Positions 1 through 11,317 of a DNA stretch of 64,000 nucleotides are shown here, piece by piece (position 1 is the stretch's first letter; every line of letters starts with the position of its first letter). Position numbers and translations under genes: made by a program. The stretch is from Lepas anatifera (Eukaryota > Arthropoda > Thecostraca > Lepadidae), in the NCBI GenBank assembly GCA_034440635.1, contig JAOTON010000772.1, positions 1,604,501-1,668,500 of the forward strand, read 5' to 3'. Below the pieces are notes generated by a model. The model was not told the origin of the DNA and did not search any database. It saw only the letters and a program-made list of their open reading frames with translations.

Positions 1-474
1 CTGGCAATGCCAAGCAATTACTGAATCTGTGATCGCAGCTCTAAAAAAATATCGAGCAGGAATTAGAAATTAAAACATGCATGCCACTACACTATAAATT
101 ATTGGCCTTTCCTCAAGTGGAAAACTAAATTACCATTCTCAATCCTTAGCTTATAGCACTGGGCTATTTCTCTCCCTAAAACCCCTGCCTAGAGGCTAAA
201 AATCTCTAAAGGTTTTTCAAGCAATAGTTCAGTTTAGCTGTGGGTTGGGAAATGGGGACCAACTGGGATAGGCACACACCATTAATGGCTGATACCAATG
301 TCTCACAATCAAGCCCATTCTTGGATGCAGAGAAGAAATAGAAAGTAAAACTTGCAAGTGAAAGCAGAACTCCCAAGTGAATTAATCCAATAATGGAAAC
401 TTAGCACATTTGTTCAGCATACATAGGCAATGAATATCCCCTTTGATTTACCTCCAGCAATATTAATTTCATGA
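1..474. other. Unassigned AT-rich sequence
   Basis: I see no coding potential, repeat or RNA here. If the translocase gene reads off the left edge, this is part of its first intron. Confidence 0.5.
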
Positions 475-770
475 CAAAATCCAGCCCCTGGTCATGAACC
501 ACCATGTTGTGACAACAGTACAACAAATACCTTCACCTATTTCAACATTGAAAACTTTACCAAGTTTGGAAGTGATTTTCTAGCCCCCTAACCACACAAC
601 ACACCTTTTGGGCCAAGAAGAGCAATCAAATTTTTCTAAAAAAAAACAAAACAAAAACAAACTCATCAAGTTTAGAATAATTTTTCAGTTTATCTGCCTT
701 AGAAATAAGTCCTACAAAGCAGAGAGGAGAACTTCCATCAGATACATGAAGTCTGGAGTGTATGTGTAGG
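475..770. repeat. Dispersed repeat, copy 1 (mate at 24240-24520)
   Basis: The stretch starting with the motif CCCCTGGTCATGAACCACCA aligns by eye, in the same order and orientation, with 24240-24520. Shared blocks include GTTGTGAC, a CATTGAA...TTTACCAAG block, CTAGC, CACCTTTTGG and TTTGCCTTAGAAA. Nothing in it looks like a reading frame, so it is probably an old interspersed repeat of unknown class. An ancient duplicated non-coding segment is the alternative. Confidence 0.55.
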
Positions 771-2195
771 GGTTTAAGTGCACATCATCTGCTATAAGTT
801 TTATAGTGCCCATAAAACTTAATTATTTTCTATCTTGACAACTGACATTCTCATGAATGTACCCTGAGTAAAGGAATGTTGGACTAAATTAGCACTGGGA
901 TTCAGTTTTCTTGACTTGAATAAATAACCCACTCAAATGATGTCAGCTCAGAAAAAATGGCAAGAACTGCTGCTATTGATGCTAAAAGAATAATCACTTG
1001 TTGCAAACCATGAAAGTAAAAATAAACTTCAATTAGTTTTGGCTTTTCAGCCAAACCATATGTTATCAACCTGACAAGAACCAAGCTGAAATTAGCCATC
1101 TACAATAGACAAACTTGGCCCATATGTACAACTCAGTTAGCCACACTGGTACAAATAGTTAGAAACTGCCTACAGACTAGCCCCCAAGGTGTGCAATTTC
1201 ATCATCTTTGGGGACTTTTGTATGCCCACGCCTTTCATGATCTCAAATATACACTAAAGATGAGACAAATGATATCTCAGCCCAAATTATATTTTATTTC
1301 CCAATTCCCAACATAGAAGATGAGTCAAGTTGACAGTGACTTTCCAAGTGGTTGGGAGAGTAATGCTTGAATACAGACAGCTTTAAAAATCACTAATTTT
1401 CAAAAATGTGCTTGTTTCCATGTACTGCATGGACTGTGCAGCATGGCCAGTTATATGAGCAAATCTTCATATATGTTCCGCTTTATGAGCTTATGGTCTT
1501 AAGGATGAAATTTGAATCAAATCCAAATATTAATCCTGGTTACAGGCCCTATTCATCTTCCTTATTTTCCCTCAACCAAATAACGGTGCCTGCCTCTAAC
1601 CAAGGAGCAGTCTTAGGTAACTTCAATACCGAAACAAAAAGCTCATCATATTCAAAACTGGCCTGATATTCTGGTCACATGAAAATTTTATTTCCATTTG
1701 AATGTGTATGGAATTGTTTAACACAATCCCTCCATAGTCTTCTTCGTAGGAATTTCTCAACACAACTACATCTAGCACAATCAGCTGCAATCTACATGAT
1801 ACTTTGCTTAAATCTTTGCCTACTTGGTTTCCAACACCAAATACTGAACACCTTACCCCAACCCAAAATGCTGCAGCAGAGCTGCTGAGAGAATCCTCTA
1901 CTCAAATGTGCTCTCAATTTGAGAGTATTGCACAATGCTTTTGTAAATGCTGCAAGATTTCAGAGTTCTACAAAAAACATCAATGACGACCCTAAGGCAA
2001 CAATGGCACCACTGGCAGTTCTGGTTCAATTATACAATTTTTCCCTGTTAAATGCATGTGGAGAAGTTAAGTGTCGTGAGTCTCATTTCAAAATATTTGA
2101 CATAAAGTTTAGTTCTAAGTCCAACCTGCTAACTTGTATAATGTACCATTTCGTCCATACATACATGTATTCACAGAACAAGCAAAAATGACACA
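771..2195. other. Unassigned sequence, probably intronic
   Basis: Short open frames occur but none resembles a known family. The frame at 902-1099 on the minus strand is hydrophobic by chance composition and has no splice context. No exon 2 of the translocase was recognised here. Confidence 0.45.
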
Positions 2196-2285
2196 CAACG
2201 GGAACGTGAAGATTAAAAACAGGCAAAAGGTAAAAACGATGATACAAAAGCGACCGTGGAGATTAAAAACGGGCGAGGGGTAGAA
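2196..2285. repeat. Two tandem copies of a ~49-bp unit
   Basis: The phrase GATTAAAAACRGGC preceded by GTGRA occurs at about 2206 and 2255, each followed by an AGGGGTA or AAAGGTA-like tail. This is a simple two-copy tandem duplication that has diverged. Confidence 0.55.
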
Positions 2286-2409
2286 CACAAGCTGGAAACA
2301 CCACATCGGGCGCGGGAAACAACTCCAGTCACGCTTCCAGCAGGGTGGCACCGAGAAAGCACCCTACATGGGGAAATGCTCATAAAAAAGAAAAAGACGG
2401 GATCAGGGG

Positions 2410-2442
2410 AAAAAAATAAAAATAAAAATAAAATAAAATAAA
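2410..2442. repeat. (AAAAT)n-like A-rich simple repeat
   Basis: An A-rich tract of AAAAAT and AAAAT units. It lies just before a GC-rich segment and could be the poly(A)-like tail of an old retroelement. No element body was recognised beside it. Confidence 0.5.
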
Positions 2443-2526
2443 TTCAGGGGTTGGTGGTGGCGACATATCAAGGTCAATGCCGGGCAACATCAAACAGCTC
2501 ACAACTCTAGCAGCATCGGAGCATCA

Positions 2527-2600
2527 GCGCCGCCAGCGGCCACCACAGCGCCGCCAATCGGCCACCACAGCGCCGCCCAGCGGCCACCACAGTGCCACCC
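2527..2600. repeat. 22-bp GC-rich minisatellite (about 3 copies)
   Basis: Three adjacent copies of a unit close to GCGCCGCCAGCGGCCACCAC are followed by a degraded fourth. The unit length is about 22 bp, so reading frame is not preserved between copies, which argues against a coding repeat. The surrounding 2470-2790 is GC- and CpG-rich. Confidence 0.7.
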
Positions 2601-3239
<639 letters not shown>

Positions 3240-3775
3240 CAAAAACGCAACTACCTATTGCAATCAATACTTTTCTAGAAATAACTTTTCTACAACTTTG
3301 CTGAAGAAGGGTTTGCTCAAAGGAATATCTTCCAGATTTCTAATTTTGGGGGCGATAAACTTGTTCCATGTGCGAGGAGCAGCGACAAAAATGGAAAATT
3401 TACGGTACATAGTGGTGACATGGGGGACAAAGAAGTGTTGAATTAGCCTACCATTTCTCCCGGCAGGGTCCGGCGGTTGAAGATGTATTCTATTTGAAAG
3501 TGAGTTGGGTAGAGTTTGGCGAAGAAAATTGTGCAGAATTTTAATGTGGCGAATTCAACAAGGTCAGACAGTTTGAGAATTTTATGTTTTTTGAAGAGAG
3601 GGCTGGTGTGCGCCAAACGGTCAGTTTTTCGATAATCCGGACAATTCTTTTTGGAGCAAAATTAATTTGTTTAAGCGATAAGGGAGCGTGGATCCCCAAA
3701 CAGCCAAACAGTAATTTAGGTGGGGAAGCACTAATGCGTTGTATAGCAGGAGGAGATGGCTCGAGTCGAGTGCTT
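3240..3775 (-). pseudogene. Degraded non-LTR retrotransposon ORF2, C-terminal part
   Basis: On the minus strand, starting near 3775, the frame reads YNALVLPHLNYCLAVWG and then NKLILLQK. This is the block that follows the catalytic core in CR1/Jockey-type reverse transcriptases. The match continues in other frames: a run like FCTIFFAKLYPTHFQIEYIF around 3480-3540, and one containing YRKFSIFVAAPRTWNKFIAP and PFFSKVVEKLFLEK around 3260-3420. Continuing the family resemblance needs at least two frame changes and passes stop codons, so the copy is dead. The palm-domain catalytic motif would lie upstream (above 3775) and is not present, so the element is truncated at its 5' side. It sits in the inferred translocase intron, antisense to nothing else. 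The class is well supported; the clade is a guess. Confidence 0.75.
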
Positions 3776-5064
3776 CCCATTCATTCTTTTCATTCATTAG
3801 AAAATAATTCACTTCCCAGCCCCAATTGCTAACCAAAAGCTGATGTTTGATAAAAAAATCCACAACCAAATGGAGCCTCAAGAGGAAGAGAAGCTCCAGG
3901 GCACCCTTTTCCATGTACAATGCTGATCAGGATCATGCGGTGAAACCACATGCATTTAAAATACTGAGTTTTTGGCATTGAAAATTTCCCCGTTCGTCCA
4001 AATTTATGAGCCAGAGTTGGCATGTGGTAAAGGAGGAAATAAAAGTTGATTTGTGCCGAGAAACCATGGCATAAAATTGGAAACCCCAGGCCATATGTGT
4101 AAGTTTTCCACCCCCAGAATACATAAAGTAAAGATACGACCAGAGCAGAGCTGCAGCATCATCATCAACATATTCAGGGCAAACCTGTCAAAGTACTCTA
4201 CATTTCCCCTAGACTTTTAGGTACCAAAGTGTGCAAAAGTCTGTCACATGTGATGGGACTAATTTGAAATCGAGGGTAACTTCCTACAGTGTTAAGTGTT
4301 TTTACAGTGTTAAGGAGTTAGTACAGTGTAGTGGTGAAAATGTTATTTAATTCGGGAATGATTCTGTGGAAAGTATTACAGAATTTTCAAGGAAAAATAA
4401 AACAAACAAAGTGTATTTAATTGATATTTACAAAAATGTGTAAAATTCCACGGGTTTCTTAGGCTGTGTAAATTTTCTAGTTTGTCGCACAGCAAAAAAT
4501 CTATCAATTTTCTGAAAGCCCACGGCATAAGACTTCGTGCCTTACCCAAGTATTACTTTCCCCTGATATGGTATCATGATGTTAAAGTTTCCTTGCACAG
4601 GTAAATGAGAATAGTCTGTAGAGGGTCAAGATTTCTTCATTATTCAACCAACCTAGACAAAACAAAATTGCATTAAAGTTTAAACAAAACTATTCACTGA
4701 ACATGAATTTAGCAAACCTACTATTATTTTAACAAAATTGTGTGTCTGGATAAATGGAGACAGGGGAATGAAGAGGGACATCAATGGTGCACTAGAGATT
4801 GAGACAATACTGATATTTAAGAATTCTACCCATTTCCAAGCCAACATGAAACTGCCACCACTGGACACTAATTCAAATTCTACGCTCTATCTTTATCGGC
4901 CCACTGTGCACGGAAACGGTGTGGGACAACAAGGTATCCATCTGTGGTACCACAAGGTTGTTTAGTCTCTACACACTGTGCAGCTTTTACAGGCGTACGA
5001 ATGGTATGCAAGCTCAATACAATAAAGTGGAAAATTGAAGGATAATACGCCAACTCAAACTCAC
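3776..5064 (-). other. Translocase intron 1 (part), otherwise featureless
   Basis: The splice donor GTGAGT of the translocase exon begins at 5064 on the minus strand, so everything to its left is intronic until an acceptor is met. I did not find an exon 2 in 1-5064, so the intron probably exceeds 5 kb. Apart from the LINE remnant, nothing in this part was recognisable. Confidence 0.55.
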
Positions 5065-5224
5065 CCTTGTACCGCTGCGCCTCAGTGATTTGCTTTGATG
5101 TGTGTTGTACCTGCAAAAGCAGCTTGACCCGCTCGATTGGGGCCACAGCGGTCTTCGAAATTGCGGCGGCGACACCACCAGCAATAAAGTCCTGGGCAAA
5201 CGACTTTGGATCGAACCCACCCAT
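5065..5224 (-). CDS. ADP/ATP translocase, first coding exon (partial gene)
   Basis: This exon encodes the N-terminus of the mitochondrial ADP/ATP carrier (SLC25 family), which exchanges cytosolic ADP for matrix ATP across the inner membrane. The start ATG is at 5224-5222 ([13 protein letters not shown]). The next segment, [20 protein letters not shown], is transmembrane helix 1 with the first carrier signature PIERVK (P-x-E-x-x-K, residues 30-35), followed by [20 protein letters not shown]. The exon ends after codon 53 plus one base, at a strong GTGAGT donor (5064-5059), a phase-1 junction at the YKG site. Carriers of this family run to about 300 residues with three carrier repeats, so only about one sixth is in the window. 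The frame stays open upstream to another ATG at 5398, but that stretch has no family resemblance and is better read as 5' UTR. Identity is near certain. I did not find the remaining exons; they probably lie beyond the left edge. Confidence 0.93.
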
Positions 5225-5405
5225 GATTATCGTTTGATGGCACGGCGGATAGACACCACAGCCTCCCGACCCCTCCGATGTCCGACGGGAAAGGAAGTAT
5301 GGCGGACTCCAGGCGCAGCCGAATGCCGATGGAAAAGGAGCATAAGCAAACAGCCACCCAATTGGCTGAAGGACAAAGATTTTCCGTCCAACAACCAATC
5401 AAAGT
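5225..5405 (-). promoter_or_regulatory. Translocase 5' UTR and proximal promoter (putative)
   Basis: Upstream of the translocase ATG, on the minus strand, the sequence is GC-balanced and rich in unmethylated-looking CpGs. It has two CCAAT-type boxes: CAACCAATCAA at about 5392-5402 and a palindromic AGCCAATTGG at about 5356-5367 (read from the plus strand as CCACCCAATTGGCTG). No TATA box was seen. Nuclear genes for mitochondrial proteins often have CCAAT-dependent, TATA-less promoters. The transcription start is not determined. Confidence 0.45.
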
Positions 5406-5650
5406 ACTAGTAGCAAAGGGTAGTGCACCTCTAGCTCAGCTCAAACTCTGATTTGGAAAATTCCATTTTGATTGTACTAAACTGTTGGTAAAAATCCGTA
5501 TTTATTATTATTTTGTTTTAAGATCAAACAAAAAATTTTCAATAGCCTTAATTTTAGAAAAAATTAGCCAACCATCTGACACACCAGTAATCAAGTTTTT
5601 AAAGATGCCACTTTTATGATCACTAGCTGGAAAGACAGCTTATTCTGGAC
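5406..5650. other. Spacer between translocase promoter and repeat field
   Basis: AT-rich sequence with no open frame or repeat that I recognise. Distal promoter elements of the translocase gene could be here. Confidence 0.4.
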
Positions 5651-7640
5651 AGGGGAAGTTGAGGGACTATTCGGCCGAAGAGTTTCCTAGGCAGTTTGCT
5701 AAGGGGGGTTTATATAGGCCAAGGGGGTCCTAGGGATCCTCGGAACCCCCTCCCCCTTGGGCGATTTTAAGCACAGCAAAGGATTCTCGGATCATGGCGG
5801 CCCCCAGAGTCAGTCTCAGCCCCCCCTCCCGAGATTCGTGCTCAGTGGACCCGAGTCAGTCTCATGGCCCCCCGCGCCGAGATTTTGTCTCAGGATGGCC
5901 CCGAGAGTCGGTCTCAGCCCCTACCCCCGAAATTCGGTTTCAGGGCGCCTCTGAGAGTTGGTCTCAGGGGACCCGCGAAAGTCTTTAGCAGATCCCCCGA
6001 GAGTTGGTCGCAGGGCCCCCGAGAGCTAATCTCAGAGGGCCCCCTGAATCAGTCTTAGGGCCTCCTAAGAGACAGTCTCAGGGTTGACCGAAAGCTGGTT
6101 TCAGGAGGCCCCGAGAGTGAGTCTCAGGGGACCCCAAGGGTCAGTCTCAGGGGATCCCCTAGATTCGGCCTCAAGGGCTCTCGGAGTCATTCTCAGGAGC
6201 ACCCCCTCCGAGAGTCGGTCTCAGGGGTCTTTCAAGAGTCACTTTCAGGCCTCCCCCGAGAGTCGGTCTATAGGGCTCCTGAGAACTAATCGCAGGAGAC
6301 GCAAGTTATTATGAGGTACCCCATCAGTTTTGGTCTAAGGAGACCTCCTCTCAGGAGGCCCGAAGGCTCATTTTGGAGCCCGAAAATAAGTATCATAGGA
6401 GCCGCCAAGTGATGGTCTTAGGGCGCCCCATAGTCTCAAGGGCGTCTCTCTATGGAGCCGAGAGTTACATTCAGGGGACCCCCGAAAGGTAATCTGGGGA
6501 CCCAAGAGTTAGTCATGACTATGACCCATGTGCACATGGGTGCCACAGAGAGTTGGTCTCGGGGGCCCCTGAAAGGTAATTTTGGGAACTCTTGAGAGTT
6601 AGCCTCAGGTTGTGCTCCCCCTCACTCGAGTTTTGGTCTAATAGGCCCAAAGAATCAATTCCGGGAAGCAGCCAAAAGTTAGCCTCAGAGGGTCCCCGGG
6701 AGTCAGTCTCAGGGGCATCGGAGAGCTAATCTTGGGGCTCTGGAGTAATTCCCAGAGGTGGTGCCGAGTTCTGGTCTAACTGGTCCAAGAGTTCGTCTCA
6801 GGGGGCCTCAAGTTAGCCTTAGGACCCTGGGGGCAAATTTCTGGTATCCGAGAGATAGTCTCAGGAGAGTCAAAGACACAGTCTCAGGGTTAGTCTCAGA
6901 GGGCTGTCGGGAGTCATTCCCGCCCCCTCTAAAGTCAACCTCAGGGGACCCCTGATAACTAATCTGATGCCACTGAGAGTAAGTCTCAGGCCCCCTTCTA
7001 GAGCTTATCTGGGGGGCCCGATAGGTCTCAGAGGTGCTTCCGGGAACTAATCTCAGAAGCCCCAAAATATTATCAGTGGCCCCTCAGTTTTGGTCTATAG
7101 ATGCCCCGGGAATCAGTCTCAGAGGTCCCCTGAGAGCTAATCGGGGGAGGAGCCGAAAATGAGCCTTATGAGTGCCACCAAGTGTTGGTCTTAAGGAACC
7201 CCAGAGCTAGTCTCATGGGCCCCCTAAGAGCTAGTCGGGAGAGGGGCCGAAAATAGCCTTATGAGTGCCGCCAAGTGTTGGTCTCAGGGAACCCCAGAGC
7301 TAGTCTCAGGAGCGCCCAAGAACTTACTACGGGAGCTCGAGTTATTTTCAGGGGGCCTTTCAGTTTTGGTGAAGGGGGGCCCCAAGAGTCAGTCTCAGAG
7401 ATCTGACAGTTAGTCTCAGGGGTGTTGATCTACAAGGCTTCCAGGAGTTATTCTCTGGGGCCCCCTGGGTTGCCTCCAGGTGTCCCCGAGAGCTAGTTTC
7501 AGCAAACATCCCTGAGCATCAATCCCTTCCACCCCTCACTCAGAGTTAGCCTCAGGGTCTCCCGAGAGTAAGTGCCAGGGGGCCTAGAAGGCCGTCTCAG
7601 GGTACCCCCAAATGCTGGTTTTGGGGTACTGAAGTACTGA
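5651..7640. repeat. 2-kb field of degenerate ~26-bp GTCTCAGGGG repeats
   Basis: Dozens of diverged copies of a unit close to GAGAGTCAGTCTCAGGGG, usually followed by a GGCCCCC run, are arranged head to tail. Spacing varies from about 20 to 35 bp. A start resembling hAT termini (CAGGGGAAGTTGAGG) occurs at 5651, but I found no matching right end or 8-bp target duplication, so mobility is unproven. Open frames on both strands (for example 5757-6314) are by-products of the biased repeat and not genes. The architecture, with CCCC-type runs punctuating a 20-26-bp phase, is like that inside the hAT element at 16036-20108, although the unit sequence differs. Confidence 0.85.
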
Positions 7641-7925
7641 TCCAAGAGGCAGAATAGGACAGCACTTTCGTGTCCATTTGAAAGCTATTGTAAGCACTCA
7701 TCGATAGTGGCTACCAAGTTTAGGTCGCACCTGGGTAGCGTATGATCAAGGTCAAGAACGGTACTCACTTTTTTTGGGAATAACTTGCCAACAAAACATG
7801 ATACAGGCTACCTCTGGGACTGTTGTAATCATCTTGTTAATACGAATCGAACTATATATCACTTCAATATGCAAGGTGAAATCATAAGTTTGACCTGACC
7901 TTAGGTCAACAAATTGATGAGGGTC
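7641..7925. other. Unassigned sequence, possibly an older transposon interrupted by the SINE
   Basis: No gene. It contains a TGACCTGACCTTAGGTCA cluster near 7890 resembling the half-site-rich TTAA elements further right, so it may be part of a larger diverged element split by the SINE at 7926. Confidence 0.35.
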
Positions 7926-8123
7926 TGGGGTCTGAGTGGCGCAGTCGGTTAGCGCACGCGCTCGGCTCGGCTCACGACATTCTGAATGTGCAGGGTGTCG
8001 TGGGTTCGAGCCCACCAAGAGACAGCACTTGGTGTCCTGCCCTAGCTCAAGTCTGGTTAATTTCCCTCCCCCGACGCCATTTAACCTTAGCAGTTGCTGC
8101 GTCGTAAAAACCCCCAAAAATTA
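7926..8123 (+). mobile_element. tRNA-derived SINE, full-length copy
   Basis: The 5' part has a pol III A box (TGGCGCAGTCGGTTAGCGC, from about 7936) and a B box (GGGTTCGAGCCC, from about 8001). It folds only partly like a class II tRNA, because the 5' and 3' ends do not pair, so it is tRNA-derived and not a working tRNA gene. The body ends in a LINE-like tail, GCTGCGTCGTAAAAACCCCC, followed by AAAAATTA. A second copy with the same head, body and tail is on the minus strand at 12492-12689, which defines both ends of the family. Confidence 0.85.
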
Positions 8124-8351
8124 TTTATAGAATTTACCCGAAGTGACCTGGTATGGCCATGATGTACATCATTAGACTCGCAGTGACAAAACAAACAATA
8201 CTGGTAAAATGAAATTGTATCATTGTTTACCCAAAAGTTATAAGACTTATTAAAATTTACTTATCTGACCTCCGACGACCTTGGAAGGTTACGGGCCAAA
8301 ATTTTCCAGACCAACCTTAGTAATGGGTCATGAACACATGATCCGGATGTT
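8124..8351. other. Unassigned sequence between SINE and TTAA element
   Basis: No reading frame or named repeat. A few GACCT/GGTCA motifs suggest relatedness to the neighbouring TTAA element. Confidence 0.35.
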
Positions 8352-9195
8352 TTAACCTGCCCACCGGGGGCCATCGTGGCCCCCAAGGTTTTTCCGGGAT
8401 AGCAGAAAACGCCGAGGCGGCACCGCGGTTGGGGTCCCTCTCCGCATATTTTCCATCATCCCTGAGATTTTTACCCGGGTACTAGGTGGTCACGCGAGGT
8501 CACAAGGTCCTCCTCCTTTGGCTCTGTGGCACATTTCAGTGATCGATTTGAAACTTCCTCACTTTGACCCTCCGGGTCTCAGGTGTATATCCGGTTTTTC
8601 GATTTGTGCCTGAGGTCAGGTCACGGGCGACCTCTCCATTGACAAGCATGGGAAAAGCTATTTCTGATATAAAGCCACAAATGATTGCAATACTCGACTG
8701 CTCGAACAACGTTTTGGACACCCTTTCCGGATCCCGGGGTCTATTTCCTTTGACTTTTAGGTATCCGGTCCCAGAGGTCAAAACAGTATTTTGACATAAC
8801 TTTTGACCTAATTGAGCTAGGCAGTGAAACAAACACCATCGTGTTTGTTTGTACTGGTTTTTTGATATACGGAGGTCACTTTTGACCTTTCGTGACCTAG
8901 GTCTATTAGGTCGAGGTGACCTCTGGCGGTCAAACCACTGGCGGGGGTTTTCGTTCCCTAGCGGAAAAGACTGGCATTTGTTAATGTCTTTCCGGCCTCA
9001 TAGCTCTATGCATAGATTTATGCCCGGTTTGTTAATCATTGCTTTTGAGTGAATGCCGATCTGGACCTATTTGACCTCGGGGTCACCATGCCTGGCACTA
9101 ACATGCGAATATTTTCTGATTCCGGGCTTTTTGCTTTGTTTGGCTACGCCTCTTTTCGGTTGGGGGCTCTGGCCCCGGTGAAGGTGCCCCGTTAA
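8352..9195 (+). mobile_element. TTAA-flanked half-site-rich DNA element, copy A
   Basis: The copy is bounded by TTAA at 8352-8355 and 9192-9195. The ends are imperfect inverted repeats: TTAACC...CACCGGGGGCC on the left, and the complement of TTAAC...CACCGGGGCC on the right. Its start (CACCGGGGGCCATCG, then GGTTTTTCCGGGATAGCAG) and interior match copies at 20184 and 51701. About ten AGGTCA or TGACCT hexamers lie between 8480 and 9080. TTAA duplications occur in piggyBac and Kolobok elements, but I see no transposase and cannot assign the superfamily. It is diverged and non-autonomous. Confidence 0.7.
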
Positions 9196-10029
9196 AGGTG
9201 ATCTGATCAGCGCGGACTGAAAATACAGACATTTTAAAATTACCAGGGGCTTGCAATGTAGAGGTCATGACTGGTATATGACCCTAAGTTACCGATATAG
9301 AAAATCCCGTTACCACATATTTTTTACTCAGTGACTTTATTATGTGCTAAACATTTCAGATCAATAGATTAAGCATACTATCACTGGTGCCACTTTTAAT
9401 ATTTTTCCTAGGTGTGGTCACTTGACCTGACCTAACATGACCAGGCCGTAATATTTTCCAGAACAAAAATCGAACAGGTATATAAAGTACGGCGGCGCCA
9501 CGCGCCACCGCTTTCAGGCCATCCTAGAAAAACCTAGGGGGTCAAAAATGACCCCTATCAGAGCAAAGGTTAATACGCTACTTAACAGAAGACTGGTCGA
9601 CACTGTATCTGAGGAAGATGATGATTCTCTCTGTAAATATTTGAACTCCGGGCCTTGGTAGATGACGTTGTTATAGACGGCGCTGCAGGGTTGTGTTCTC
9701 TTGTGTTGCGCTCGGGCAGTAATGATCTGCGTTGTCAGCGCGATCTATTCAGGTTTTGTTCAAATAAGATTTACTCAAAACGGTTTTTCACTTGCTTACC
9801 TTTATTATACAAAGCAATAAGAGTATGTGTTAAAGTAAAACTAATGTGCGTAAACACCCCATCACCCATCTCAAGTACATAGGTAAGTTACTTGAGCTGC
9901 TCTGCTAGAATATCCTGTTAAAATATTTACAATCGAAGCCAACTACGAACAATCCTAAATTTCCCAGTACATCGTTAATTGCCTCTAGCATGCTGATCAT
10001 TCGACAAAATTATTAAGCATTTAGTTAAA
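9196..10029. other. Unassigned sequence
   Basis: No family resemblance in any frame. A GTGGTCACTTGACCTGACCT cluster near 9414 again recalls the TTAA family. A GC-rich patch (9490-9510) reads GGCGGCGCCACGCGCCACCGC. Confidence 0.35.
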
Positions 10030-10037
10030 CTGCTGAT

Positions 10038-10330
10038 CAGGGGCGGACGCAGACCCGAGTTTTGGGGGGCAAACCCATGTTTGCCTCTCCTCCAGGGGGG
10101 TGGGACGTGCAATTTGGGTGCTCGACAGACCTAGTATAAGCTACTTCTCCAAGTGCATGATTGCTCTCCTGAGGGGGGGTGGGAGCGAAGATTTTTTTGC
10201 TCTACAGACCTAGTGTAAACACCTTTTGGGGGGCCAAAGGGGCCGTTTGGGGTGGCCAAAAGATAGTTTGGTCCCCCTCCAGCGCTTTGGGGGGGCATGG
10301 CCGGAATGCCCCCCCCTGCGTCCGCCAATG
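10038..10330. mobile_element. hAT-type MITE, family A, copy 1 (293 bp)
   Basis: A perfect 8-bp target duplication, CTGCTGAT, flanks it at 10030-10037 and 10331-10338. Terminal inverted repeats are CAGGGGCGGACGCAG on the left and CTGCGTCCGCCAATG on the right. The 8-bp duplication and the CAGGG-type end are diagnostic of the hAT superfamily. No transposase is present. The interior carries two copies of a CGACAGACCTAGTRTAARC-like phrase and G/C homopolymer runs. A second copy is at 14173-14531. Confidence 0.92.
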
Positions 10331-10338
10331 CTGCTGAT

Positions 10339-10808
10339 CTCAAGGCTCAAGTCGACTCCGGTAGAGCAAATCAAGATCAATGCCTGGATAGCATAATCAT
10401 CCGTGACCCGACTCCGCGCAAATCGTTGGCAGTGTTCATGCATTTTCGCCACGGGTGTTCTGTTGGTGTACTTCACTTTCCCTCTGACTGAATGCCTAAG
10501 CACATATTTTCGATACCTCTGTCTCAATAATCCGCCCCACGACACGCATCGTCCGCATCGTCGGGAGACTGACGAGCTGTGTGGCGGACAACCAGCGAAA
10601 CTGCATCACAGCGTCCGAAGTATGGTCATGTGCGTATATCCGATATATGATCGATATATGGCCGTCTCCACAGCAACCATATATTGATATACAATATCAA
10701 ACGACGGACAGCAGGAGAGATAGCTAACAATAGCCTTCAGAGCGGCCCGAGGTAGGAGCTTGGCGTGCATGGTTTAAGGCTATGATGATTCCGATAAATT
10801 TTTGAGTT
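10339..10808. other. Unassigned sequence between MITE and nested hAT element
   Basis: It contains several overlapping open frames with no recognisable product. A small AT-rich stretch near 10640-10695 has GATATATG/CATATAT inverted motifs that could form a weak hairpin. Confidence 0.35.
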
Positions 10809-10849
10809 ATTACATCCAGGGATGCGGAGCCGAGACAATTTTGGACGGC

Positions 10850-11000
10850 TCCGGCTCCGGCTCCGGTCCGGGGTTATGATTTCGGCTCCGGCTCCGGCTC
10901 CGGCTCCGGGTTGAAGTGTCCCAACGGCTCCGGCTCCGGCTCCGGCTCCGGGCAAAATAGTCGGCTCCGACCGGCTTCGGCTCCGGCTCCGGCTCCGGCA
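10850..11000. repeat. (GGCTCC)n hexanucleotide array, left end of hAT element
   Basis: Impure runs of GGCTCC are separated by short non-repeat words. The last third (CGGGCAAAATAGTCGGCTCC and what follows) matches the right-end array in direct orientation, not inverted. Confidence 0.9.
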
Positions 11001-11317
11001 ATGTACCTATATCCAAAATGTGATCGAAACGTTCTCAAGGGCGTGAAAGTCCATCAGATACAAAGTGACTATGTATTTGTACGAATGAAAAATGGTGACT
11101 GGATGATCGAACGCTCTTGACCAGATGCCAAAGGCCAGTGAACCTCAAAACTGGACCAACCTACACTGCAGTGCAGTCGTATGGTAAACTGCACTGCACT
11201 GTTATGGCAAACAGAAATATGTGTCAGACATGCCCGCAAACCCACATAAAAATTAAAGATACAACGATCAATTAAAGCTTGGACAGCCCGCAAAGAAAAA
11301 CTTCGATGAGCTAACAG
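11001..11317. other. Left subterminal region of the hAT element, no gene seen
   Basis: This is non-repetitive sequence between the hexamer array and the foldback insertion. A short frame, 10911-11120, runs out of the array into it, but it resembles nothing I know. Confidence 0.4.

Noticed and set aside
5225..5398. In-frame upstream ATG (5398) extending the translocase by 58 residues
   Set aside because: The extension has no carrier-family resemblance, carriers of this type lack such presequences, and the MGGFDPKSF start fits the family.
5757..7065. Several 65-85-codon open frames on both strands
   Set aside because: All fall in the degenerate GTCTCAGGGG array. The repeat's lack of stop words explains them.
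5651..7640. Calling the GTCTCAGGGG field a hAT element
   Set aside because: A CAGGGG-like start exists, but no complementary right end or 8-bp duplication was found.
7926..8015. Functional tRNA gene
   Set aside because: A and B boxes are present, but the acceptor ends do not pair and a long SINE body with LINE-like tail follows. The second copy shows the same.
7936..8117. Open frames MAQSVSARA... (plus) and 7752-8117 (minus)
   Set aside because: They are the tRNA-derived SINE read as protein.
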